Shown: positions 41,687-48,957 of the stretch, piece by piece
Position numbering within the stretch: the first letter of the stretch is position 1
Layout of the letters: every line of letters starts with the position of its first letter
Source of the DNA: Polyangium sp. y55x31
GTDB lineage: Bacteria; Myxococcota_A; Polyangia; Polyangiales; Polyangiaceae
Reading direction: 5' to 3'
DNA length: 64,000 nucleotides
Assembly (NCBI RefSeq): GCF_029946505.1
Contig: NZ_JARZHG010000015.1
Coordinates: 124,001-188,000 of the forward strand
Position numbers and translations under genes: made by a program
The notes under the pieces: generated by a model
Database searches by the model: none
Told to the model about the DNA's origin: nothing
Seen by the model: the letters and a program-made list of their open reading frames with translations, nothing else

Positions 41687-42610
41687 TCAATCCTCGCGGA
41701 CGGCCGTCACCTCGAAGAGCTCGTGCTCGCCGGTTTTTCCTTTGACGGCGACGCGCGCGGTTTTTCCGATCACGACGCGCCCGGAGAGCTCGCGAAACAT
41801 GGCCTCCGAGACGAGCAGGCGGGCGCCGACGTCCTTCGTGGCGGATTCGATGCGGCTCGCGAAATTGACGGCGTCGCCGATCGCGGTGATCGCCTTCCGA
41901 TCGCTCGAGCCGATCGGGCCGACGACGGCCTCGCCGTAATGGATCCCGATCCCGATGTCGAAGGCGTGCCCGTACGTCGCGAGGAGGTACGGCGTCATTT
42001 TCGCTTTCATCGCCGAGAGCATGCCGAGCGCGGCGCGCACCGCGCGCATCGGGGCGTCGGGTTTGCCGTCGACCCCGAAGAGCGCCATGAAGCCGTCGCC
42101 CATGTAATTGTTGATGAACCCGCCCTCGGTCGCGACCGCGCTGCCCATCGCCTCGAAATGGCGGTTCAGGACGTGAATCACGTCGTACGGCAAGAGGGCC
42201 TCGGTGAACGGGGTGAAGCCGCGGATGTCGGAGAAAAGGATGGCGACGCGGATCTCCTCGCCGACCGGGGTGAGGTCGACCTTCGACTTGCGCATGCGGC
42301 CGACGAGCGCGACGTCGTCGTCGTCGAGCACGAGCCTGCGCACGCGCACCGACCCGCGCACCGTGGCCTGGCAAGCGATGCGGACCTCGCGCGGCAAGCC
42401 GAGGCGCTCGGCGAGCGCGCGCTCGACCTCGTTCGGCGGCTCGATGTTGTCGAGCCCCTCGATCACGATCACCCGGCACGTCGAGCAACGCGCGTGGCCG
42501 CCGCAGACGTGGGTGTGAGGGATGCCGGCGGAGAGCGCGGCATTCAAGAGGGTTTGTCTCTCCTCGACGTCGATGCGGATCTGATCGGGCGCGTAGAAGA
42601 TGCTCGGCAT
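41687..42610 (-). CDS. Class III nucleotidyl cyclase with N-terminal 2Fe-2S ferredoxin domain
   Basis: Residues 1-95 are a plant-type ferredoxin domain with Cys36, Cys42, Cys45 and Cys80. Residues 118-300 are a class III cyclase homology domain. The metal-binding Asp128 (FSDIRGFT) and Asp172 (MGDGFMALFG) and the transition-state Asn249 and Arg253 are present, so it should be active, perhaps under redox control. The purine-selecting lysine normally found in 'NKYMGD' is Asn168 here, while the second specificity residue is Thr242, so the base used is uncertain. The start is the ATG at 42610. It lies 48 bases downstream of the SIR2-SLOG gene on the same strand and may share its transcript. Confidence 0.88.
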   Translation of the reverse strand: MPSIFYAPDQIRIDVEERQTLLNAALSAGIPHTHVCGGHARCSTCRVIVIEGLDNIEPPNEVERALAERLGLPREVRIACQATVRGSVRVRRLVLDDDDVALVGRMRKSKVDLTPVGEEIRVAILFSDIRGFTPFTEALLPYDVIHVLNRHFEAMGSAVATEGGFINNYMGDGFMALFGVDGKPDAPMRAVRAALGMLSAMKAKMTPYLLATYGHAFDIGIGIHYGEAVVGPIGSSDRKAITAIGDAVNFASRIESATKDVGARLLVSEAMFRELSGRVVIGKTARVAVKGKTGEHELFEVTAVRED

Positions 42611-42629
42611 CGCCGGGCATCGTAGGGCG

Positions 42630-42641
42630 CGAGGGCCCTCG
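42630..42641. promoter_or_regulatory. 12-bp perfect palindrome between SIR2-SLOG and cyclase genes
   Basis: CGAGGGCCCTCG is a perfect 12-mer palindrome 19 bases before the cyclase ATG. It has no loop, so it is a possible protein-binding site rather than a hairpin. It may be chance in GC-rich DNA. Confidence 0.3.
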
Positions 42642-42658
42642 AAATCCACCCCGAAGCT

Positions 42659-44053
42659 TTACGTCGCGAGCTTGCCGAGGCAGCGCTCGATGGCCGCGAG
42701 GATCGCGCCTTCGTCCTTCGTCTCCGGCCCGAGCGCATCGAACGAGGCCGCGTCGATTTCCGCGGGGAGCAGGGCTATGGCGTTTGCGCGCATGGATTCG
42801 TGAATCACCCGCGCCGCGTGCCCCGTGGCCGCGATCGGCAGAACCACGAGGCCCTGCGTTTTCGCGATCTCGAACTCTTCCAGCACCCCGGGCGCGGGCG
42901 CGCCGCGCCGCAATCCCCCGATGACGATCATCACGCCCGCCTGCGCGATCAGGTTCTCGCGGGATTTTCGCTTCCACGCCTCCAGCGACGCGCCGGGCGG
43001 GACCACCTCGCGGACCGGGCGCACCACGAGGCGCCTCGAAATGGCCGCGGCCGTCCGTCCGTCGAGCGCCTCGACGAGCCCCGTGACCGCCGCGCTGCCC
43101 ACGACACGCCCGAGCCCCGTCACGAGCCGCAGGTTTTTCGAGCCCACGATGCGCCCGACGCCGCGCGCGATCGTCGTGACGAACGCGCGCTCCTTCTCGT
43201 CCCCGTCCTCGGGAAAACTGCCCGACACGAACACGCTGCGCCGCGCCCGACGCCGCTCCAGCTCGCGAAGGATGTCCGTGATCTCGGCATAATCCTTCAC
43301 CACGATCGCGCGAATGCCATAACGATGCAGGTCGGTGACGAGGTGCTCGAACCGCCGCGCGGCGTACGGGTCCGAGGGGCGCTTCAGGATCGTGTAATGC
43401 TGGCGCTGGCCATCGTCGAAGGATCGGCGCAGCGCGGAGAGGACGTGCCCGAGGTTCGGATCCGTGAAGCTCAATCCGAGGAACAGGAACGTGCGCGTCG
43501 TGAGGTCGCTCCCGAGGATCTGCAAAAACCCCGGCCGCGAGCGCGCATAAAGCTCGTAATCGTCCTTCGTCAGGACGATCTCGTCCGGATGCGAGGCCGT
43601 TCCGTGCATCTTGAAGAGCGCCGCGTCGGCTTCGGGGTCCGAGGTCGTGAGGTCGCGGCTGCGCGATTTGACGTCGAGGACCTTGCCCGCCTGTCGCCAC
43701 GCGCCTTCGAGAATCTCGTCGTAGTTCGTGGTCCAGACGTGGCCAATCGGGAGACGCGCGAGGATCCGGTGGTTGTCCGGGATGGAGACCTCGCGATCGA
43801 ACGTGCGCCGGACCAGGGATTCGAGGCGCGTGCGGCTGCCGGCATACCGATTGACGTAAAATTGGGCGAGCGAGACGAGGTCGTGCTCTTCGTCGACATC
43901 GAGCCCGATCTCGCGCGCCATGCCTTCGAGCAGCTTGCCCCAGCCTGGCAGATCGGCGGCCATCGACAAACCCGCGCCGACGAACAGCGCCGCGCTCCCG
44001 CGTTCGAGGGCGTCGACGTAATCTCGCAGGAAATCGGTGAGGCCCTGATCCAT
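42659..44053 (-). CDS. SIR2-SLOG protein (ThsA-like putative NADase)
   Basis: The ATG at 44053 has GGAGGAG seven bases upstream, which fixes the start; the product has 464 residues, close to Thoeris ThsA. Residues 15-260 are a SIR2-type domain: FVGAGLSMAADLPGW (24-38), VWTTNYDEIL (106-115) and FKMHGTASH (147-155). Asn110 and His150 correspond in spacing to the catalytic Asn112/His152 reported for Bacillus cereus ThsA, so NAD cleavage is likely. Residues 272-464 are a SLOG domain (SVFVSGSFPEDGDEKERAF, VMIVIGG, GVLEEFEIAKTQGLVVLP), which in ThsA binds a cyclic ADP-ribose signal. No TIR protein is adjacent. The divergent neighbour is a SLOG-phosphorylase fusion. Confidence 0.88.
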   Translation of the reverse strand: MDQGLTDFLRDYVDALERGSAALFVGAGLSMAADLPGWGKLLEGMAREIGLDVDEEHDLVSLAQFYVNRYAGSRTRLESLVRRTFDREVSIPDNHRILARLPIGHVWTTNYDEILEGAWRQAGKVLDVKSRSRDLTTSDPEADAALFKMHGTASHPDEIVLTKDDYELYARSRPGFLQILGSDLTTRTFLFLGLSFTDPNLGHVLSALRRSFDDGQRQHYTILKRPSDPYAARRFEHLVTDLHRYGIRAIVVKDYAEITDILRELERRRARRSVFVSGSFPEDGDEKERAFVTTIARGVGRIVGSKNLRLVTGLGRVVGSAAVTGLVEALDGRTAAAISRRLVVRPVREVVPPGASLEAWKRKSRENLIAQAGVMIVIGGLRRGAPAPGVLEEFEIAKTQGLVVLPIAATGHAARVIHESMRANAIALLPAEIDAASFDALGPETKDEGAILAAIERCLGKLAT

Positions 44054-44163
44054 GCTCGGCTCCTCCGCGCTCGACCCACGCCGCGCGTTTGCTGAAGCGT
44101 ACACCCGAGGCGAGACGCCTGGTAGACTCCACCATCATGAGGGACGCCGCAGAGGGGCAGGAG

Positions 44164-45603
44164 ATGTGGGTGCAGGTCGCGGGCACGGGTTCGCGAAAAG
44201 CGCCGTTGCCCAGGACGGAGGAGCTCACGGCGCAAGCGATCGGGCGGGCGCTGGCGCACAGCGGCGCAGGGCTCGTGACGTGCGGCTGGAACGGCGTGGA
44301 CAAAGCCGCGACGATGGCCTTCGCCGGTGAGCTGCAAGCCCTCGGGCTCCCGCTCTCCACGCGCCTCAAGCAAATCGTGCCGCGCCCCGACGAGCCCTCC
44401 TTTTTCGGCGGGGACGTGGTTTACGTGGAGAAAGGTGTCCCCGAATGGGTCGAGAGCGTCAGGCGCGCGCAAGCCGTGATCCTCATCGGCGGCATCAGCG
44501 GTACGTACAAGACATACCAAACCGCGCGTAATGAGCAGGTGCCCGTCTTTCCGCTGCCGTCCACGGGCGGCGACGCGAAGAAAGCATTCGACGAGATCAT
44601 GGCCGATTTCGAGGGTTCCGGCCTCTACCGGCGCGTGACGCGGGCGCAGATCGCCGCGCTCGATACGCCGATCACCACACGCGAGGCGGCCGACGACGTG
44701 GCCGAGCGGCTGCTCGATCTCATCACGGAAGAGGTCTCGGGCCGCAAACCGATCACCGCCGCGGATCGGCCGAAGGAGCCGCGGCAGCCGAAGAGCGCGG
44801 CGAAAACGAAGCCCGAGCGGGTCGATTTTTTGCTGGTCACGGCGCTGCCCGAGGAGCGCGACGCGCTCTTGCGGCGCCTGCCCGGCTTCGAGCGGGTCGT
44901 GCCGCGCAAGGACGATGTGCACGTCTATTTCCGCGCCACGTTGCCCGTCGCGGACGGCGCGGGCAGCTATCGAATCGTGGTGCTGCCGCTGCTCGGAATG
45001 GGCCGCGTGAATGCGGCGACGGCGACGAGCGAGGCGATCAAGCGCTGGCGGCCGCGGCACGTGGTGCTCGTGGGGATCGCGGGGGGCGTCGCGGGGCGGA
45101 GCGTCTCGCTCGGGGATCTTTTGATCTCGGAGCAGGTCGTCGATTACGAGCTGCAAAAGCTCACGGAGCAGGGGATCGAGGTGCGGTGGTCGGTGCACAA
45201 AGCATCACGTCGGCTTTATGCAGCGGCGCTGAACGTGCTCGGCGACGCGTGGACGCAGAGCCTTACGGTGCCGCGCCCGGGCGAGGGCGCGCCGCGGATC
45301 CACCTCGGGCCCATCGCGTCGGGCGACAAGGTCGTCGCGGTCGGGCGGGTGCTCACGGAGTATCGGAACGTGTGGCCGAGCTTGATCGGCGTGGAGATGG
45401 AGGCCGCGGGCGTGGCGAGCGCTTGCTTCGCGGCGGCGCGTCAGCCGGAGTTCTTCATGGTGCGCGGCGTGTCGGACCTCGCCGACGAGAACAAGAACAC
45501 GCCGCGCGTGCAAGAATTTCGAGCGTATGCCTGCGACGTGGCCGCGGGGTACACGGTGGAGCTCTTGAAGAGCCACCCGATTCCGTTTTTGAAGAGCAAG
45601 TAG
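44164..45603 (+). CDS. SLOG domain fused to nucleoside phosphorylase/nucleosidase (MTAN/PNP) domain
   Basis: Residues 1-175 form a SLOG Rossmann domain (VAGTGSRKAPLP, GLVTCGWNGVDKAA, AVILIGGISGTYKTYQTA). Residues 218-479 form a purine nucleoside phosphorylase/MTAN domain: VDFLLVTALPEERDALL, GIAGGVAGRSVSLGDLL, the ribose-binding GVEMEAAG and the catalytic Asp in RGVSDLADENKN. The start at 44164 follows AGGGGCAGGAG; an in-frame ATG at 44137 would add nine residues. PNP-family domains act as ATP- or nucleotide-cleaving effectors in several anti-phage systems (for example Detocs), and SLOG is a ligand sensor. The gene is head to head with the SIR2-SLOG gene across 110 bases. Confidence 0.88.
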   Translation: MWVQVAGTGSRKAPLPRTEELTAQAIGRALAHSGAGLVTCGWNGVDKAATMAFAGELQALGLPLSTRLKQIVPRPDEPSFFGGDVVYVEKGVPEWVESVRRAQAVILIGGISGTYKTYQTARNEQVPVFPLPSTGGDAKKAFDEIMADFEGSGLYRRVTRAQIAALDTPITTREAADDVAERLLDLITEEVSGRKPITAADRPKEPRQPKSAAKTKPERVDFLLVTALPEERDALLRRLPGFERVVPRKDDVHVYFRATLPVADGAGSYRIVVLPLLGMGRVNAATATSEAIKRWRPRHVVLVGIAGGVAGRSVSLGDLLISEQVVDYELQKLTEQGIEVRWSVHKASRRLYAAALNVLGDAWTQSLTVPRPGEGAPRIHLGPIASGDKVVAVGRVLTEYRNVWPSLIGVEMEAAGVASACFAAARQPEFFMVRGVSDLADENKNTPRVQEFRAYACDVAAGYTVELLKSHPIPFLKSK

Positions 45604-45613
45604 CGCGAGCGAA

Positions 45614-46330
45614 TCACTTCGGCTCGAGCTTCACGCCGTGCAGGACGTTCCGCTTCTTGTCGACTTCCTCCAGGAGATCGGAGTCGATGAGCAGGTGCGC
45701 CTGCATGCTGTCCTCTTCGCTGTTCCAGAGCTTGCCCGCGAACGAGATGCGGCCCGCGCTGTCGGTGTCGAGCCAGTAATTGCCGCTCGCGTCGTCGCCG
45801 GCCACGGTCGAGGAGCCGGTGAGCGGCTCATTGCCGTCATTGCCCGGGAACGGGTTCGGAGGCTGCGCGAACTCCTGGCCGAGCAGGTTCGTCACGTTCC
45901 GCTCGAACGGCGACGCGGGCGAAGGATCGAGCGCGAGGGGGCGCAAAAACCCTCGATCGTTCATCGCGAGGCGCGAGCCCTTCACGGTGAACACGAGCGA
46001 GGTGCCCGGCTCGAAGCTCACGGCGAGCGCGCGCGGGCCGACCTTCACGGCGACGCCCGGGGTCTTCGCCGGAATCACGACCTCCTCGATCTGCTTGCCC
46101 GAGATGAGCAGCAACTTGTGGCCCGGGGTGATCTTGCGGCCGCCCGACTCGATCTCGCGGCGGAGCGTGATGCCGTGCGAGGTGTAGAACTGAAGGTTCT
46201 TGACCTCGTCGTCCGTGAGCCCGTGCTCGGTGCGGATCTCGTGGGTGAAAGGAACGAGGCTCGCGCAGCCCGTGAGGCCCGAGAGGGCGACGGTGGCGAG
46301 GGCGGCGAGGAGAGCAGGACGGGCAACCAT
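45614..46330 (-). CDS. Predicted lipoprotein, 238 residues, unknown function
   Basis: The ATG at 46330 gives MVARPALLAALATVALSGLTGC, a clear lipoprotein signal. The mature part begins FTHEIRTEHGLTDDEVKNLQFYTSHGITLRREI, a pattern I have seen in myxobacterial envelope proteins without a function, then a beta-rich domain and a C-terminal GRISFAGKLWNSEEDSMQAHLLI segment. The frame is open further upstream but without a signal peptide. It converges with the SLOG-phosphorylase gene, ten bases apart, and probably has nothing to do with it. Confidence 0.75.
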   Translation of the reverse strand: MVARPALLAALATVALSGLTGCASLVPFTHEIRTEHGLTDDEVKNLQFYTSHGITLRREIESGGRKITPGHKLLLISGKQIEEVVIPAKTPGVAVKVGPRALAVSFEPGTSLVFTVKGSRLAMNDRGFLRPLALDPSPASPFERNVTNLLGQEFAQPPNPFPGNDGNEPLTGSSTVAGDDASGNYWLDTDSAGRISFAGKLWNSEEDSMQAHLLIDSDLLEEVDKKRNVLHGVKLEPK

Positions 46331-46556
46331 CGGGATCCCCCGAGGAGAGCGCAGCGAGGGGCGGCTTTCAAGGGCCGGCGTGGAAGGACGGGCAGTGGCG
46401 AGGCTGGATCGAGGCGCGGGCGACATGCCCCGAGAACGTCCCGAGGTCGGCGAGCCTTACACGCGCGCCCCGGAGGTGTGCGTTGACGAGGTCTTTGCCC
46501 AGGGATATCCGTGAGCGTCCTCGCTTCAAAATCCGGGTGACCACGGCGGAGCAGCC

Positions 46557-46976
46557 TTGGAACACGACGCGTCGCGTATCTTCCGCATCGGCTCGGCCCA
46601 TCGCGTGACCTTCGAGCCGCCCGACCTCGTGGTGCTGTCGTTGCACGGCCCGATCGAGCCGGACGAGATGGTGGCGCTCTACGATCTGCTCGAAGGGGTC
46701 GCAGGGGGACAGCCCGTGATGCTCTTGAGCGACGTGTCGCGCTCGTCGGGCCCGACCACGCAGGCGCGAAAGATCGCCGCAAAAGACCCGCGCGCGAAGC
46801 TGATGGGGCCCATGGCGATGGTGGGGGCGAACTTCCAGGTCCGCGTCGTCGTGTCCATGCTGGAGACGGCCGCGCGGCTCATGCAGGGCAAGACGTCGCC
46901 CACGGAATTCTTCGACGACGAAGAGACCGCGCGCGCCTGGCTCGCCGAGCAGCGCGCGTCGCTGCGCGCGGTCTAG
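46557..46976 (+). CDS. Small STAS/SpoIIAA-like protein
   Basis: The 139 residues start at TTG with GGCGGAG upstream. The layout of 'VTFEPPDLVVLSLHGPIEPDEM', a helix 'ALYDLLEGV', a strand 'PVMLLSDVSRSSG' and the closing 'PTEFFDDEETARAWLAEQ' fits the SpoIIAA-like/STAS fold that is common in myxobacteria. These proteins act as anti-anti-sigma-like or lipid-sensing modules. There is no membrane segment. Its TAG stop and the TAG stop of the convergent patatin gene share one CTAG. Confidence 0.65.
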   Translation: MEHDASRIFRIGSAHRVTFEPPDLVVLSLHGPIEPDEMVALYDLLEGVAGGQPVMLLSDVSRSSGPTTQARKIAAKDPRAKLMGPMAMVGANFQVRVVVSMLETAARLMQGKTSPTEFFDDEETARAWLAEQRASLRAV

Positions 46977-48085
46977 GCCGCTTCCCAGCCGAGGCGCGCG
47001 ACCACGCCGCGGCGCTTCTCCATCCACTCGACGATGCGCTCGCGTGTCGTGCGGTAGGCGTATTCGAGGATGGCGCGGCGCGCGGCGAGGTTCGAAGGGT
47101 TGTGCAAGAAGAGCAGGACGTCGGTCGGCTCGGGTTCGAGCACGAGGACGTGCATGCCGGTCTTCTGCTGGATCTGCTCGACGTTCTGCGCGAGGCGCGC
47201 GTGGGTGCCGATGCGCATGGCCTGGTTCATCACCCAGAACAGGCCCTTGTCGCGCACGCTCTGCCGCACGCCGTGTCCCGTGGGAACGGCGCGGTGCGCG
47301 ACGGAGACGGGGACCATGGGGTTCACGACGACCGCGAACTCGACGCCCGCCTCGGCCGCGACGTCGAGGTGCGCGACGTCGCCGAGCCCGCCGTCGATGT
47401 AGTGCCGATCCCCGATACGGATCGGCGAAAAGAAGGGCGGGAGCGCGAGCGTCGCGGCGCACGCGAGCGAGACCGGGATGTCCTCGTGCCCCTCGGCGCC
47501 GAAGAGGATGCGGTCGCCGCAGTCGACGTCGTACGTGGGGATGCGCAAGGGGCGCGGCATGGCGCGGAAGGCGTTCGGGATGCCGCGGCGAAGGAAAAAC
47601 TCAGCGAGGAAACGCTCGTACCGGTCGAGCGTGAAGAAGCCCGCGGGGAGGGAGTCGGCGAGGCGATCGATCTGCTCCCACAGGTAGAGGTGGCTCGGCG
47701 CGGTGGGCGAGACGGCGTCGTGGCGCGACGAGAGGCGCGCGAGGGCGTGGCGAATCGCGACCCACGAGGTGGAGAGCGCGCGGCGCCACTCGTCGATGTC
47801 CATGCGGAAGACGTGGCCACGTTCGAGCGGGAAGAAGTTGTCGACCGGATCGAGCAGCGCGCGGTAGAGGCGATCGACCGGGATGCCGCCGGCGAGCGCG
47901 GCCGCGACGCTCGCGCCGCTCGATTGTCCGAGGTAGAAGGAAAAACTCTGTCCGTCGACGCCTCGCACGCCGTCGGCGAGTGCGGCGAGCGCGCCGATCT
48001 GGTAGAGCGCGCCCGTGAGGCCTCCGCCGGGCAAGCAGAGGGCGGTCTTCGGAGGTTCGTGGGAGGAGCGGGGCGCGTCGTTCAC
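46973..48085 (-). CDS. Patatin-like phospholipase
   Basis: A 370-residue Ser-Asp dyad hydrolase. The oxyanion loop GGGLTG is at 20-25, the nucleophile Ser55 is in GQSSG and the Asp is in DGGLGD near 226. Patatin-like enzymes release fatty acids from phospholipids. The GTG start at 48085 overlaps the stop of the CPBP protease gene (GTGA) and has AAGGA upstream. Bases beyond it are open but belong to the CPBP gene's other frames. Residues near the N-terminus contain no signal peptide, so it acts in the cytosol or is secreted by another route. Confidence 0.9.
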   Translation of the reverse strand: MNDAPRSSHEPPKTALCLPGGGLTGALYQIGALAALADGVRGVDGQSFSFYLGQSSGASVAAALAGGIPVDRLYRALLDPVDNFFPLERGHVFRMDIDEWRRALSTSWVAIRHALARLSSRHDAVSPTAPSHLYLWEQIDRLADSLPAGFFTLDRYERFLAEFFLRRGIPNAFRAMPRPLRIPTYDVDCGDRILFGAEGHEDIPVSLACAATLALPPFFSPIRIGDRHYIDGGLGDVAHLDVAAEAGVEFAVVVNPMVPVSVAHRAVPTGHGVRQSVRDKGLFWVMNQAMRIGTHARLAQNVEQIQQKTGMHVLVLEPEPTDVLLFLHNPSNLAARRAILEYAYRTTRERIVEWMEKRRGVVARLGWEAA

Positions 48086-48957
48086 GCTACGTCCTTTTCT
48101 CGGGCCTCGCGCGCCACCTCGGACTTCTTCCCGAGGAGGTGGACGAGGCCCAGCAAGACGATGGTGACGGCGGATCCGCCGATCGTCACGGGGAGAGGGA
48201 TCGGCGTGGAGGCGGCGGCTTCCGCGGGGGACTGCGTGTAGACGGACGCGAGGGTGATGCCGTTGAAGAGTCCGTGCATGACGAAGCTCGGCAAGAGCGA
48301 GCCGCTCGCGCTGCGGAGCAAACCGAGCGAGAAGCCGACGAGGCCGATGGGCACGACGAGCTGCCACTCGAGGTGCGCGAACGCGAAGTAGGTGCTCGTC
48401 GCGAGGATCGTGCCGAGGGCGTCGTAGCGGCGGCGGAGCGGACGGAAGAGCGCGCCGCGGAAGAAGATCTCTTCGATCAGCGGGCCGGCGAGCACGAGGA
48501 TGACGAAGAAGAGGATGCGCTTCGGCACGCCGCCCGCGAGCTCTTCCTGGAGCATCTCCTCGCGCGGCTGCCCCGTCGGCCAGCGCTTGACGAGGACGTC
48601 GTAGAGCGCGTTCGCCGGGATCTGCACGGCCATGCCGAGCATCGCCGCGAGCGGGAAGAAGCCGCGGTGCGTGGCGCGCACGCCGAGGTAGTCGCGGATC
48701 GATTTGTCCGGCGCGTGGAGCTGCAGGATCAGGAAGAGCGCGATCAGCGTGGAGACGAGCTGGCAGCCGAAGCTCGTGACGAGGTCGGCGCGACCGTCGC
48801 CGCCGCGGATCGAGCCGATGAGCGAGAGGAAGAAGATGTAGACGAACGTCGTGCCGATCGCGAATCCCGCGGCGGCGATGTAACTCATCGAGCGCTCGCC
48901 GCCTTCGGGGCGTGGAATGAGCGGGCTGCTCGGGCGCTCGTCTTCGTCCGGATCCAT
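48082..48957 (-). CDS. CPBP family intramembrane metalloprotease (CAAX/Abi-type)
   Basis: A membrane protein of 291 residues with about eight helices and the ABI/CPBP motifs EEIFFRG (motif 1, near 167), FAHLEW (motif 2) and HGLFN (motif 3). Relatives cleave prenylated or other membrane peptides, and some give bacteriocin self-immunity. The ATG at 48957 overlaps the last base of the nadB stop, and its own stop overlaps the patatin start, so the three are coupled. No CAAX substrate or prenyltransferase is nearby. Confidence 0.9.
   Translation of the reverse strand: MDPDEDERPSSPLIPRPEGGERSMSYIAAAGFAIGTTFVYIFFLSLIGSIRGGDGRADLVTSFGCQLVSTLIALFLILQLHAPDKSIRDYLGVRATHRGFFPLAAMLGMAVQIPANALYDVLVKRWPTGQPREEMLQEELAGGVPKRILFFVILVLAGPLIEEIFFRGALFRPLRRRYDALGTILATSTYFAFAHLEWQLVVPIGLVGFSLGLLRSASGSLLPSFVMHGLFNGITLASVYTQSPAEAAASTPIPLPVTIGGSAVTIVLLGLVHLLGKKSEVAREAREKDVA

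Noticed and set aside
44089-44163. TTG at 44089 as start of the SLOG-phosphorylase
   Set aside because: The SLOG fold begins directly after the ATG at 44164, which has a purine-rich ribosome-binding site; the upstream part is not conserved-looking.
42659-45603. A complete Thoeris system
   Set aside because: The SIR2-SLOG protein fits ThsA, but no TIR-domain ThsB is encoded anywhere in the window; the divergent partner is SLOG-phosphorylase. I therefore call it ThsA-like only.
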